Shown here: positions 1 through 11,612 of the stretch, piece by piece
How positions within the stretch are numbered: the first letter of the stretch is position 1
Layout of the letters: every line of letters starts with the position of its first letter
Assembly: GCF_000264905.1 (NCBI RefSeq)
Contig: NW_006763147.1
Coordinates: forward strand, 284,272 to 348,271
Direction of reading: 5' to 3'
From: Stereum hirsutum FP-91666 SS1
Taxonomy: Eukaryota > Basidiomycota > Agaricomycetes > Russulales > Stereaceae
DNA: 64,000 bases
Notes under the pieces: model-generated
Told to the model about the DNA's origin: nothing
Database searches by the model: none
Seen by the model: the letters and a program-made list of their open reading frames with translations, nothing else
Program-made: the position numbers and the translations under genes

Positions 1-12
1 ATATGGCATCAG

Positions 13-176
13 AGGAACGATCGTCGGATGCGATATGTCTTCGGACCCGAGCACAGCCCAAGCGATATGCCTTCGGAAGAGAACTCGGCGTATGCGATAT
101 CACATCGGAGCGCCCAAGCGATATGCCTTCGGAAAGGGTGTATGCGATATCGCATCGGAGCAACGATCGTGGGGTG
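13..176. repeat. Short imperfect minisatellite
   Basis: Two copies of a 50-56 bp unit lie side by side. The sub-motif CCCAAGCGATATGCCTTCGG occurs at 57 and at 113. The sub-motif TATGCGATATC(A/G)CATCGG occurs at 91 and at 141. A degenerate earlier copy starts near 28, and ACGATCGT brackets the block. Frames across it are open by chance because the unit is GC-rich. The rest of 1-1082 shows no gene I can support. Confidence 0.6.
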
Positions 177-1082
177 ACATATGGGTTCCGACCAGAGATC
201 GGCGGATGGCTGATGAGATGTGCCAAGATCTACGGGCAGAGATATCGTATCGGGCCCTACGTTGGCGGGACAAGGGATGGCGGGTCACAGAGACGGAGTG
301 TTTATGGAGCGCACACAGCGAGTCGCCAGAGACGATGCACAATCAACAGACGAGGAAGCAAGGAGCAAAAGACGTGCAAGCAAGTGAGATGGAGAGGGGG
401 GAGGGAGAGGGGGATAAGCCATATGGGCGGGCATCCTTGGCGCGGTGCCTTATGGCCACCATTATCCCGCGGGATATCCCATGCTCACGTGATCCCAGTT
501 ATACGGTTGCTCTCGAAGTTTGGGATAAATGCATGGCCATAGGACGAGGAGAATTGATGCCTCTGGTTGATGGCGCCAACCGCAATTGGTTTATCACTAG
601 TGAACTCGGTCAGCACAGGAAGCCTCATTCCTCGTCGTCGACTTTGTGCACATGTTCTGATTGTAATCGCATGTTAGTTGATGACAGATTACCGAACACA
701 TACCCCCATAGTCCAGTACATCGAACGACAGAGAGGCTATTTTGGTCTAAGCACAAAAGCGCCTGCTCGACTCGTAGTGACGCCCTCGGGTGTAGGCATG
801 GTCGACATGATAGTAATCACACTGGCATATGTCGAAAGGAAAAGACAAGACATGAAGGCCAGAGCTAATCGTGCTGCTGGCGCTGGGTGAGAGTCCGACG
901 TTGCGCTGACTTTCCTACCGCGGGTTTGATGTACCACGAACCGATATGGCTGAAGATCGTTATGAATATCTGGCATCTCCCTCGATCGGTTGGCATTCGT
1001 TACGATATTGTACATGCACATATTCCGTCAACTTGTGACGAAAACACGCTACCTTCAGAGTTCCTACGTCTGATGTGCATCC

Positions 1083-3583
1083 TTACCCGTCAACATACGT
1101 CCCATTCTCAGAGCTACAGCTGAACCAGACAGCGCATTGGGGATATATGCCCAAAGGCTCTTCCCCGGAATCATTGAGAAGGAGAGCGACAACCCCATGT
1201 GAGGGTACGCTGGTAGCTGTGAAGTTACGAACGGCGGTACCGTTGTCTGTGTGCGCCCATAAATCCTGGAGCATCCATCAGAATCAGTGAACACGCGATT
1301 AGTTATATAGGATTAGTGGGTAAAACTGGCTTACTCTGACAGAATACTGCCTTCCTGCTCTAATCCAAGGCGATTCCGTGAGATTGAAGAACATGTCGGA
1401 AGGTGTGTCCAAAGTATTTATCTGTGCTCAGGCAATGATGATCGTAATCTTCGTTAAGGACTTCGTCCCGAAGATTGTGACTCGGGACGTACCAGCATGA
1501 AGACGGTTCCGTTCTCGCTGGGACCACTCCAGTATTGGGCAGGGAACGACGAGTTACTCGTCCAATCTGGCTGCAGAAACTCATGAGCACGTAATCGGGA
1601 TACGAACGCCAGGGGAAAAAACATACGTTGATGCCCCATCTGAAAGGAGAAACAGCATCAGGTTCCACGGAATCTTGGTTAATGGCCAGAATCTCCTTGT
1701 TCGTGAGGATGCTCAGCGTCTCGTTCGTGATCGCAGACAGCTATATATGGTAGTATTAGTTGTATGGTCAGGAAGGATATACGGAACGTATACATTCGTT
1801 CCGATGAGAAGTGGCGACTTCATCAACTGTAGGACATGAAGGGGTCAGCCCGAGCGAGACTGCCAGGGAAAAAAAGGAATAAATCTTACGGCCCAAGCTG
1901 TGAAATGGGTCTTGGCCTCATCAAAGGTCATGTTACCATTGCCACTGAAGGAATCGGGCATAAAGCATCGTTCTCAGAAGTAGAAATTTATGGCTCACAG
2001 TTGAAGCTACTCGAAGTTTTCGATTGCCAATTAGCAATATATTTTGTGCACAATCGGGAATGCATACCATGTCCATGTCGTTACGTCCATAAAATCCGGT
2101 AGCTTGTGTAATGAAGGAGTTGCTAGACTGAGTGTCAACCAAGAGGACCAAATACGGAAGGAGCAGATACACGTACAAGTTAATGATGGACGCAATGGAC
2201 GACCACTGTGACGATATGTCGCCCGTAGTCTAGAGTCGAACACAAGGGTCAGTCGCTCATGCATTTTCAGCTGTCAAAAGTTTGATACAAACCCTCCAAC
2301 TGTGGCCGAGTCGTGCACCCCAGCTTCGGAAGCCATGTCAGAGCCACGCTAATAATAAGGGAGGAAAGAGACATACAGCCAAACTTGACTCTGTAGAACG
2401 TATCGTAAGCACTAACGCAGTTGGGCACAGGGAACGGACACTTACCCATCCCCACTGACACAGTGAGAACACCACGGGCTCCGATAGCGAACCATTTGTG
2501 GCCAAGTTCTGTAAAGCATTGGACATAGGAACATATTCTGCAACATAAACTTCAATAATAATGCATTGAAGTCGAAGTGACCAGACACTTGCTACCCATC
2601 GTGCCCTGCTGGATAATCGTGTCAAAAGGAACTAGATCGTAGCCATGAGTTTTCTGTGTGAGGTCAGTTGAAGATTGAGATAGACGCACTAGCGCAATTA
2701 TCATACTTGAGGTAATCGAACCCCCAATCCGCGAACAGTGTCTGGGCATCTTGATCTTCGTGCTCAAAAGAACCTGGGTACCCCGCGCAGGTGAACCAAC
2801 CCGAGTCGCCGTACTGAGCATCGAGAGACAGGTTTAGTAGGCAAAGCCTGGTCGTGAGGCAAACTTTTCGAACTCACGATCCCTGCTTTACTGCGAGCAA
2901 AGGAAGTCGGTCAAAGGAAGCGACAAATAGATTTGGGAACATACAATCCGAGAGCATGGACCTGATCCGTGAGGTTCTTCATACCACGAGAGAACCTGAC
3001 GGAGTCTGAGAACATCTTTTAAGCATACCTCGTAGACTCAAGTGATGACAAAGATATACCAGGTTGAAGTTCTCCGGTGGAAGACCTATTCTTCTCTGCC
3101 CAACAATCATCAATGTTCACATAATTGTATCCGGCGTCCTACCCCGAGGCGTCAGATGCAGAGTGAGTCTTATACAGTGAGACTAACGAACCTGAAGACC
3201 CAGAGAAACCATAAGGTTGGCAGTATCAATTATGAGGTCTTGATCAATGTTGCACTGCATAGGGAGGGGCGTGAGCATCAGGACTCTGGGCGGAGATTGA
3301 CCTGCGTACTTGGAAGAAGTTCCAGGCTGTTCGAGGAGAAACAAGCAAATTTTCGTGTCAAAGAGTCAAGGAAGACGGCCCAAACGCTTACTGTTGTATC
3401 CGAGGACTGTGAAAGCGTTGTTAGCCTCGTTCATGCAGCAGGCAAGTATGGTGTGTATGAAAACGTACCGGGTACTTTAGCGACACCATTGCTCAGACCG
3501 TGAACACCACGGGAGAGGATGGCACCTATCAATCCGATGCTAAAAGAAGCCAATCTGGGCCCAACAACAAAGATGCGTCTCAT
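1083..3583 (-). CDS. GH27 alpha-galactosidase (secreted), about 21 exons
   Basis: Splicing by eye gives a GH27 alpha-galactosidase of roughly 445 residues, which would release terminal alpha-linked galactose outside the cell. The start at 3583 opens with [17 protein letters not shown], a basic-hydrophobic signal peptide. Then come [27 protein letters not shown], the nucleophile motif [27 protein letters not shown], the acid/base motif [31 protein letters not shown] and FRWGINPDW. The C-terminal exon (1083-1276) is rich in N-x-T/S sites, and the stop is TAA at 1083. Both catalytic Asp residues are present and every junction keeps frame with GT-AG introns. At least five exons are only 8-17 nt long, so no single long open frame exists. 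Substrate preference (melibiose, galactomannan) cannot be read from sequence. The family call is secure; the exact exon edges are inferred. Confidence 0.9.
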
Positions 3584-4546
3584 ATTGCAGCAGAGCTGAA
3601 GGAAGATACGTGCAGACGAAAGTGTGGCAAACAAGTGTCGTGAGGTGTTGGCGTGCTTTATAGCCCGAGAAGTCTATATGAAGCAATCTACCTCGAGGTT
3701 CTACGAGAGCAATGGAAGAGAAGCAGCAGACGTGGGGCCGTATAGTCCCTGTGAGGTTTGCGAGGATCTTCTTTCATAGACCATAATTGAGGCAACCTTT
3801 GCTTCAAATGGTATTATGTACTTGGCGGAAAGTCTCAACCCAGACACGGGGTAGCATGCCGTCTATCTTCCACATGAAGAGTGGTCACAAGCATGTAGCA
3901 TCCGAGTTATTCATAGCCTTTATTTGGCACAACAAGCGCGAGCGGGAATTGTCACTCGTCTTTTGAGAAGTGTCGTCGGGCCGTCGACCTGGTCAACAGA
4001 CCTAGCACGAGTTCTGACGTTGTCGTACTGTTGGCCCGCTTTCAACGTCCAGATGTTATAAGACTAAAAACCATGTCAGTCGATACATTCGGGAAGAATG
4101 TCGGAGTCAGTGGTGCAGTGCAGTGTAGAATCGTTTATCAGTGTTGACGTTGAGCGACGACGATGATACCGGCGCAGCGGAATCCGTGTCCTGTACACTG
4201 TAACGATAATAGAAACCGCTCCGTCGTTGGTGGATGAAGTCTGTTGATTGAGAAATGAGACATAGGCAGCATGGGCGCGGGAGGACGGGACGAGCTTCGC
4301 AACACTGACTCGAAGAGATTCAACCTGGCAGAGGTGGCGGCATGAACACGGTCACGTGCCAACTTGAAACGCGTTGCGCGAGGCTGCGCGTCGCCGCGTT
4401 CAACGGTCTACCGTCTCGCATTTCTCAGTCGAAACCACCAAATACCTTCTCGCGATCTTCAAAAGAGATATATAACAGCGACATCCAAGTTGTATTATGA
4501 CATAGCGGAACCCCAGCTCAGGACCAAATAACAAAAATACGTATAT
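3584..4546. other. Intergenic, upstream of the alpha-galactosidase
   Basis: This separates the alpha-galactosidase start from the 3' end of amidase copy 1. I see no coding exon chain, tRNA or clear repeat. A 74-codon open frame at 4138-4362 (-) has no recognisable domain and was left out. Confidence 0.5.
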
Positions 4547-6451
4547 CTATTGAGCTGTGATGCCGACCTTCTTCCAATCGTAATTCTCTTCGAATGCATA
4601 GGCAATCTTATACAGAGTCAGCTCATCCCACCACTTCCCCACCAGTTGAGCAGCCGCCGGTAGCCGCACGTCCTCATCCCCATCCAACGATGGCAGAAAT
4701 CCAATCGGCATGCTCAGCGCCGGATGACCTGTTATATCGAAGACCGCCGTATTTCCATTGACCGAGTACGCCTTCCAACCCGACTCAACGACCGGAGCTG
4801 AAAGTGTATGGTTAAATGTCGGAAGCTTGCGTGCAACACTTTGTACGGTGGGGAGGAGAAGAGCGTCGCATGAGGACAGGGCGCGATTGTAAGCGGCTCG
4901 GACAGAGAGCGAGAGGTTTATGGCCTTGCCCAGGATGGAAGGATCGGATTCCCAGAGGTATTTTCCGTTAAGATAGAAACCCTTTCCCCGCATAGAAATC
5001 TAGATAAAATCTCAGAGAGGGAAGTAATACGCGTACTGTGGCGCGCCACACTTACCTCGGCGAACCTCTCCGGTGAATCCCACCCCACCATCTTCTCCTG
5101 CAGGTCCGTCAACTGCAGCCCGACTCTGCCGTTTGTGGTACCCTCAAATACCTCCTTGGCGCATCCCATATGCGAGATGATATGCCACACCGCCGGACCC
5201 AGCACCTTGTGTTCAGGTATGCTCACGTCTAACACTTGTGCACCCAGTGCTTCGAACCTTGCAGCCGTGATTTTGATCGCTAATATCATGGCCTGATCTA
5301 TCCCAGCCACTTCAAACCCCTCTTTCAAGACACCTAAAACCATTCCAGCCAGAGGTTTGGGGTGGGTAGGCGTGATTTTGGCTGGGAAGGATAGAAGAGC
5401 GGTATGATAGGCGGGCAGCAGGGACGTGGGAGGACAGTTCACTTGACGGTCATCGATGCCATCTGAGCCAGCGGTAACCTGCAGCAGCAGAGCATTGTCC
5501 AGCGCAGTTCGCGTCATCGGTCCTGATCTGGACGATGAGTCGATACACTCGAGGGGTACGGGAGTCGCGTGAACGAACCTGTATGATCAACAGAGGCGTC
5601 GAGTGATGCGATCTGGGCATAAGAGCATTAGTTCGAATGAAATCAAAATCACTTTGTCGAATGCATACCCCAGTGTAAGGAACGAGTCCTCTCGTTGGCC
5701 TTATTGCGCATGTAAGCAGAGCCCTCGTCCAACTTTTCGTCAAGGACGTACTCACTTCATTCCATAAATCCCACACCACGCCGAAGGTAGCCTGATACTC
5801 CCACCCTGATCACCTCCCATACCCATTTCCACTTCCCCGCATCCAATTAAACTCCCACATCCCGAACTCGACCCACCGGCGTTGTAGCCTTTCGCCCACG
5901 GATTATCCACCGGACCCGTCGCCGCCGTCTCCGATACACCACTCAACGAAAAATTCTCGCAAACAGCCTTGCCAACAATCGTCCCTCCAGCCTCGAGAAT
6001 ACGAGTGACGATAGTAGCATCGGTCTTTGGGACCCAATCGGTAAAGTTCGAAGTGCCCATGAGACAAGGAACGTCTTTGACCGTGATGTTATCTTTGAGG
6101 ACGATGGTGCGTCCAGAGAGAGGGCCATTAGTGATGGGTGGTTTGGCAGTGATGGTGCATTTGTGGGCCCAAGCGTTGTTAGTGTTCTCCGATGGAGGTG
6201 GGCGGGAGATAGGTCCTCGGGGGAAACGTTCAAGGTCTACGGGAGGAAAGTACTCTGCGATAAAGGTAAGTCAACGAGAGGACTCGGGTACTCGAAAATA
6301 GCGAGAACGGTTGCGCACCTGCTTCCTGTTCAACAGCATCGACGTGTAACTTGAAAGCTTCAAGTACGCCCTCGAAGAACTTGTCTTCTCCAGGACGAAA
6401 GGTCTGACTCTCAACGTACCGAGACAGGAACTGGGCAGGAGTGAGAGACAT
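4547..6451 (-). CDS. Amidase-signature family hydrolase, copy 1
   Basis: A fungal amidase of the amidase-signature family (acetamidase/general amidase type), which hydrolyses small amides to acid and ammonia. The exact substrate is unknown. The start at 6451 gives MSLTPAQFLSRYVESQ; the protein ends DWKKVGITAQ at 4547. The Ser-cisSer-Lys triad is visible: Lys in GRTIVLKDNI, the cis-Ser in NAGGSSSGCGSLIG, and the nucleophile Ser in GGDQGGSIRLPSAWCG. Four or five short introns interrupt it, and no exon contains a stop or frameshift. It is a close paralog of the gene at 32168-34051, sharing long identical stretches and introns at matching places. No signal peptide is visible, so it is probably cytosolic. 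Confidence 0.9.
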
Positions 6452-7295
6452 AGTCTGTTGAGGTCAAAGAGTGAGAGGGGATGTGTGATAAAGAAGTCGA
6501 CGCCGTCTTAGATATGCCTTTCGACTCAACGCCAAACATGGTATGATACGCGCAGAGAGCGGCTCTCCTATCATGGTGTGAACCGTACGAAACATAGAAT
6601 GCGATTGCCGGTGGATGATAACCATGTTGTCCTGATAAGAGACTGAGCGCTCAGCCCTGGACCAATCGATCTGCCCTTGCGAAGAGCAGAAGCTCTCTGA
6701 AAGTGAGAATGAGGGCGGAGCAAATACTGCAATGAGCCCCAAATAAAGTCAAAGACGGTCATCACAGATAAGTCATCGCCGACACAAGAGTTGAACATTG
6801 GACACCAGTGAGGAGGAAAGCCTGTACAACAGTAGAGCTCGTTGCAATGACTGATCATGGATGTCAAAAACAAGCGAAAGTAGGACTCCGCCACCGACAC
6901 CGGGACACAACCGGGACACACCGGGCCGGCGTCGGTGATGTGGCACTTATGTGGCGACGTACGACTTGATAGTATCATTAGCAAGAGGGTACGAATAAAC
7001 CATTCCTCATGAGTTCCTGCAACAGACGTGCTACATATAATATTCCAAAGACCGTGACCGAAGGCGAGGGGGAGATATGGAAACAAGTACAGAAAGCAAT
7101 GAAACAGATAGCGATCCAAGAGCAAAACAGGCGTAGCACGAACAGCCATATCAGCAACTGCACAGCAGCTGAAGATGCGAGTATGGAGGATACAGTAGAG
7201 GGTATGGAGGAGACAAATCAGAGAAATGGAATCGTGAAATCGTGGCTGTCATTATGTCGGGGCGTGAGCTCGTCGGCTGCCAGCAGCTCCATGAA
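6452..7295. other. Intergenic; holds a GC-rich hairpin with an internal repeat
   Basis: This lies between the amidase start and the kinesin 3' end. The sequence ACCGGGACACA occurs twice in a row near 6898-6920, followed by ACCGGG. The block is flanked by CACCGAC (6892-6898) and its complement GTCGGTG (6931-6937), which can form a hairpin. Open frames here (for example 7009-7470 +) are not supported by any domain. Confidence 0.4.
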
Positions 7296-10200
7296 TCACC
7301 GCCCGCTCGCCGGCCTATTCTCCTTCTCCGGTCGTCTACCAAGCAGCGACGAGAGTCCACTAGACTTCTTGGGAGGGACAACCTTGTCCACGAGCTCGAA
7401 GCTTTCCTCATCCGCACCCGTCCCGTCCCATTTCTCCTCCAGTAGAGAAGGTTCTGTCTTCGCTTTGTGAATATCTAACTTCACGGGAGAACTAGTCTCC
7501 TCGACGGCGGGCAGTGGCGTAGGAGCTGCTACGCGATTTCGATGCCGTTCTCCAAAAGCTATGGTAGGACGCGAAAACGAGTATGAAGGGATCGAGCTAG
7601 AGGAAGGTGGCTCGCCACCGAAGGCGGACGCGTCAAACCGCTGGAGGAAAGAGAAAAGAGCGCGACTCTGCTCTTCGAACTGTGTGCGTATCTAAATACG
7701 TTGCCCATAGTTAGCGTGTGCTAAAGGAGACGAGGCGACTGGCTTACCTTCTTCTCCTTGTCTAGCTGGCGGACCAACTCCTCTGCCCAGACCTCTTTCT
7801 CCTCTCGTTTCCTCTTCTCCTCTTCAACTTTCGCGATCCATTCTTTCTCCACATCCTCCCTGACGGCTCGCAATGGCTCACCGAGGTTCTCCTCGTATCC
7901 AGCCACGACGATCTCTAACTCCCGGATGGTCTTCGACTGATCCGCGATGAGCTTGTCCTTTTCGGACTCTGGAGCGTCTGCAGGAAGAGCAGGACGGGAG
8001 CACAGGGCGGCCTCAAGAGAGAGGATCTGATTCGCCTGAGTCTCGATCTCGCGACGAGCAGAGAGAAGTTCCTGCTGGAGCTGTAATTATACCAGATCAT
8101 TCAGCACTCAGTCCTGCCCGCTCGAAATGAACAAGCCAAATCGTACCTGATACGGCGACATATCAAAGTCCACCTTCGCCGGTGTCGCAGGCCTCGACTG
8201 CTCCACACTCTGATCCACCGTCTGACTCGTCACAATCAACTTCGTCAACTGCCTAATCCTCGAATTCAAATCCTGCATAGCCCTAGACTCCTCCAACTGC
8301 TCCCTTGCAGACAATCGGCGTCCTTTACGATTGATACTGCCGTCTTTCGCGACAGGGCCGGTGGAAGGTTGGGCGACATCTCGTTCTTTGTCGGCGAGAC
8401 GACGCTTGAGGTCTTCGATTTCTTGACGGTAGCGTTCAAGGAGGGCTTCGGTGTCGACGACTTCTTTCTTTTTGGCTTTGAGCTTTGGGTGGCGTGGTGT
8501 TAGTACGAAGAACGTAGTATGTCACAGGCCGGAATGTTAACACACCTGGACTTTCTTGATGCCCTGGGCGAACTTGAGGGTGCTAGTAGTCTCAGCCACG
8601 GCATTGGTGTCGGGGTTGATGGTACAGATCACGGAGATGCGGGCGTTGCCTGAGAGCGAAGGCTCCAGCATGCGTGTAAGTTTGGAGTTGCGGAAAGGCA
8701 CGTAGTCACTGTAAGCCCAGTGTCAGCGAATATACTTTAAATTGGAGATCCGTAGGCAACTTGCTGTTTGCGCTTCACGGCATTCTCTCCGAGCGTGCTG
8801 ATGACTTGTCCTAGAGTAAGCAAACTGGATACACGGTTAGTCCGTCACCACAACTAGCAGGATCAACCGACATTGTTACCTCGTATTGATAAACTTCCCC
8901 TCCCTAGTCCTCTCCTTATCCGATGTAGCCTTCTCCGACCCCGCCAAATCAATCAAACTCAAAACCGAAGTCTGCACACTCCGACCTCCAATAGCCTGCA
9001 ACCTCGGCCCACCCGGCGTCGGCGGCCTCGTCCCAGGAGTCTGCCTTCCACTCGGCACATCGCCAGTAGCTTCGCCTCCACCGCGCTCCCTACTCTCAAT
9101 GACCACCCTAAACACAGAATGACTCCGACTGCTTCGCTCGTTCCAGTCTGTGGTAGCGGTCCTGCGATTCGCCCAGCCGCGTTCGAGGACCTGGTGCACG
9201 CCCTTGAGGGATGTGACGACCTCTTCGCGGAGAGGGGAGAGATAGACGTTAGAGCCTGTTCCGTTGATTTGGACGGAGGAGCTGAGGTGGTTGGAAGATG
9301 GAGGGGCGAGTAGATCGTTGATATTCTCGTTGTAGATTTCGAGGTAGGAGCAGCGAAGGAGGTATTCGCGCGTAGGCGTTCGACGGATATACGCGAATAC
9401 GTCCTTCATGGCTCGAGGGATGATACCTGGCTGGTCTTCGTCACCGGACTGTATGTCCAGATAGGCATGGTTAGCGTTGATCGACGTTGTGATTGCGATA
9501 TGCCGTTGACTCACCAGCGTGAAGGTCTTTCCACTAGCCGTTTGGCCATATGCAAAGATAACTGAGTTGTACCCATCCATCGCGGCGTAGACGTGATTCC
9601 GGGCTACAGCGTTGTATACAGGTTTGTTCTCTGATCCCGTTAGCATCTCGTCGAATGTGAATTCTGGGAGAGAGCTTGTTGAGTTCCGGCTATATTGAGG
9701 ATTAAGCTTGATCGTCTTCGGTTGGGCTGCTGGAGTGTCCCATGCGACAGGGGCGTCAGAAGGACGAATTCTGTAGAGCACAAGCGATTAGTACCAGGGA
9801 TGGTAGATATATGAGGTTTGGATTAGATTCAGGTCTCCCTATCTACAGATTTGACATCTTCATTGGAAGTGAAGACGATGTACTCTCGCGAACACAGCGC
9901 GCACGCCACATCGCGCACGCCACATCTGTTCTGCGTCCTGTACCAACAGCAATACATTGCCTTCCAGTTCATGGCAACGTTTCAAAATCCACATGTGGCA
10001 AACTGGCCAATATCGACTCATGACATGACGAGGTGAAGGTTACTCCACCCACGGTCACAGTAGTGTAATAAAGGAATGGCTGATTGGCTCTATACAGGCA
10101 TGAATGGAAACTCCTACCTGACTGAGACAAGAACCTTATCTTCCTTTCCCTCCAGAATCTCCCTCAACATCGCTTCGTCGAGCTCCGCGGACACATCAGC

Positions 10201-10572
10201 CAATTCTACATTTTGCGCATCAACCAGTACTTCCTCCGGATCGACGCGGCTGACATCCATTTCGCTCTTGGACTCGAGCAGAAACATATCGTCCATAGTT
10301 GCTCTCTTCGGAGTATTGGGTGTCTTTATTTTCGGCACAGGTGGAACAGGGCTCGAGTTCGTATTAATTGGCCGTGGCTTGGATATGGTTCGGCGTCGGG
10401 CTTCTGTCGATACCGCAGATTTTAGCTTTGGGGTGGGAGGCCTCAAATTCGTGGGTGTTGTAGGTCGTGACGAGGGGCGCGATGTCGGCTTAGGAATTCC
10501 GAGCGACGAAGAAGAGCTCTTACTAGGCGTAAATGGTATGCGAGACATCTTGGTCGATGATGTGGACGCCAT
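7296..10572 (-). CDS. Kinesin motor protein, kinesin-7 (CENP-E/Kip2/Tea2)-like
   Basis: A plus-end-type kinesin with an N-terminal tail, a motor, and a coiled-coil C-terminus. Exon 1 (10572-10118) encodes a Ser/Pro/Thr-rich leader (MASTSSTKMSRIPFTPSK) ending KVLVSVR. After a 347-nt intron the motor resumes IRPSDAPVAWD. Visible motor motifs are the P-loop GQTASGKTFT, switch I NERSSRSHSVF, switch II LIDLAGSEK and the end-of-motor block STLKFAQGIKKVQ. The motor is followed by predicted coiled coil (TEALLERYRQEIEDLKRRLA) and ends RRPEKENRPASGR at 7296. A Pro/Gly-rich insert sits between switch I and switch II. The fungal kinesin-7 assignment rests on the leader, the motor sequence and the ELEIVVAGYEENLGEPL region. 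The expected role is microtubule plus-end transport and polar growth. Confidence 0.88.
9771..10117 (-). other. Unusually long kinesin intron with a tandem 14-mer
   Basis: Most introns in the window are 50-90 nt, while this one is 347 nt between the codons for VSVR and IRPS. It contains CGCGCACGCCACAT twice in tandem (9898-9911 and 9912-9925). The donor GTAGGA and the acceptor TACAG are intact. Confidence 0.65.
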
Positions 10573-10713
10573 GGTGAGAGAGAGATGGCGTCGAAGGTGG
10601 TAGTTTACAGAAGACTCTTGAGCCTTTCGGATTCAAACAACCTTCCAAGCACGTGACCGCGTCATCGTGGGAACCATCATTATTGGCCTTGTTGCGACGC
10701 ACCCAACACGACG

Positions 10714-11093
10714 GGGAAACCACTATTTAGAGCCCGCTAAAGTGGAATCTAAACGTTGGTCGAAATATTATATATGGCTGCCAATTTAGCGCTCTCTAAA
10801 GCAAAGCTTTAGCGAGCTCTATAGTGATTTCCATTGATTATTCTCTGAATTACCTTTAGAGGGTGCTAAAGAGATTCGGGGTTGCCACATAAGGCAAGCC
10901 CGAGGTGCTCGACAGCCTTTAGCGTCCTCCAAAGTCAATCTTTAGCGTTTGTACGGCATTTCTAAAGAAAATGCATAGAGTCGCCTCTGGAGGTCTCCAA
11001 TGTTTCTCTTTAGTACTTCCCAAAGCCGAGTCCATATATAATATATAGAAGTGGCTTTAGAATCACCATTAGAGCACTCTAAATAGTGGTTCC
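10714..11093. mobile_element. Non-autonomous inverted-repeat element (TTTAGAG family)
   Basis: Terminal inverted repeats GGGAA(A)CCACTATTTAGAG lie at 10714-10732 and, in complement, 11076-11093; they differ by one A. The roughly 380-bp interior has no coding capacity. It repeats short palindromic words built from CTTTAG and CTAAAG at least eight times, for example near 10788, 10805, 10854, 10918, 10963 and 11055. No convincing target-site duplication was found. It lies between the divergent kinesin and Mak32-like genes. It could instead be a structured non-coding repeat. Confidence 0.6.
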
Positions 11094-11612
11094 CTGGCCG
11101 TGCAAGCGCTTGCTGAGTGCAAGCTGAGTGGTACTCTTTCTTCACGGCGGCCACCTATTCCTAGCATAGTTGCAGGCTGTCGTGATCTTGCAGCTATGTT
11201 ATTCTGTACGGCGAGCTGTTGCACACTGATCTGGTACACACCAAGTACACACTCGTAAATCGAATCGCACCGGCGTAAATGAATGCTTACCACCCACTTG
11301 CGAAGCGTAATGACCATCCCAGCTGTGTTCGTATATGACTCTCCGGTCTTCAAAATTTACTTCGTCTCGGATGACTGTAACAAATAGAGAGGTTTCTCTT
11401 CAGACGGAAAGCTAGATCAAGTTGGCCGCCTCCCGATTCGGAAACCTCTGAGCAGACTCACTTTCCGCGATAAGATAAGGCGGTTGCGAATGAAAGTACG
11501 CACCATATCCAGTTCCTTCCGATGTATTTCTGGGACCCACCATAACTAATTATCACGCCGATTCATTTTTAGTCCACCACCACGACAACCTCGAGCATCT
11601 GACAGTCATAAA

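Noticed and set aside
3..868. Long overlapping open frames at the left edge
   Set aside because: They run through a minisatellite on both strands, have no domain and show no splice-consistent extension.
8873..9313. Plus-strand open frame over the kinesin motor
   Set aside because: It is antisense to clear kinesin motifs in the motor exon (switch I and switch II).
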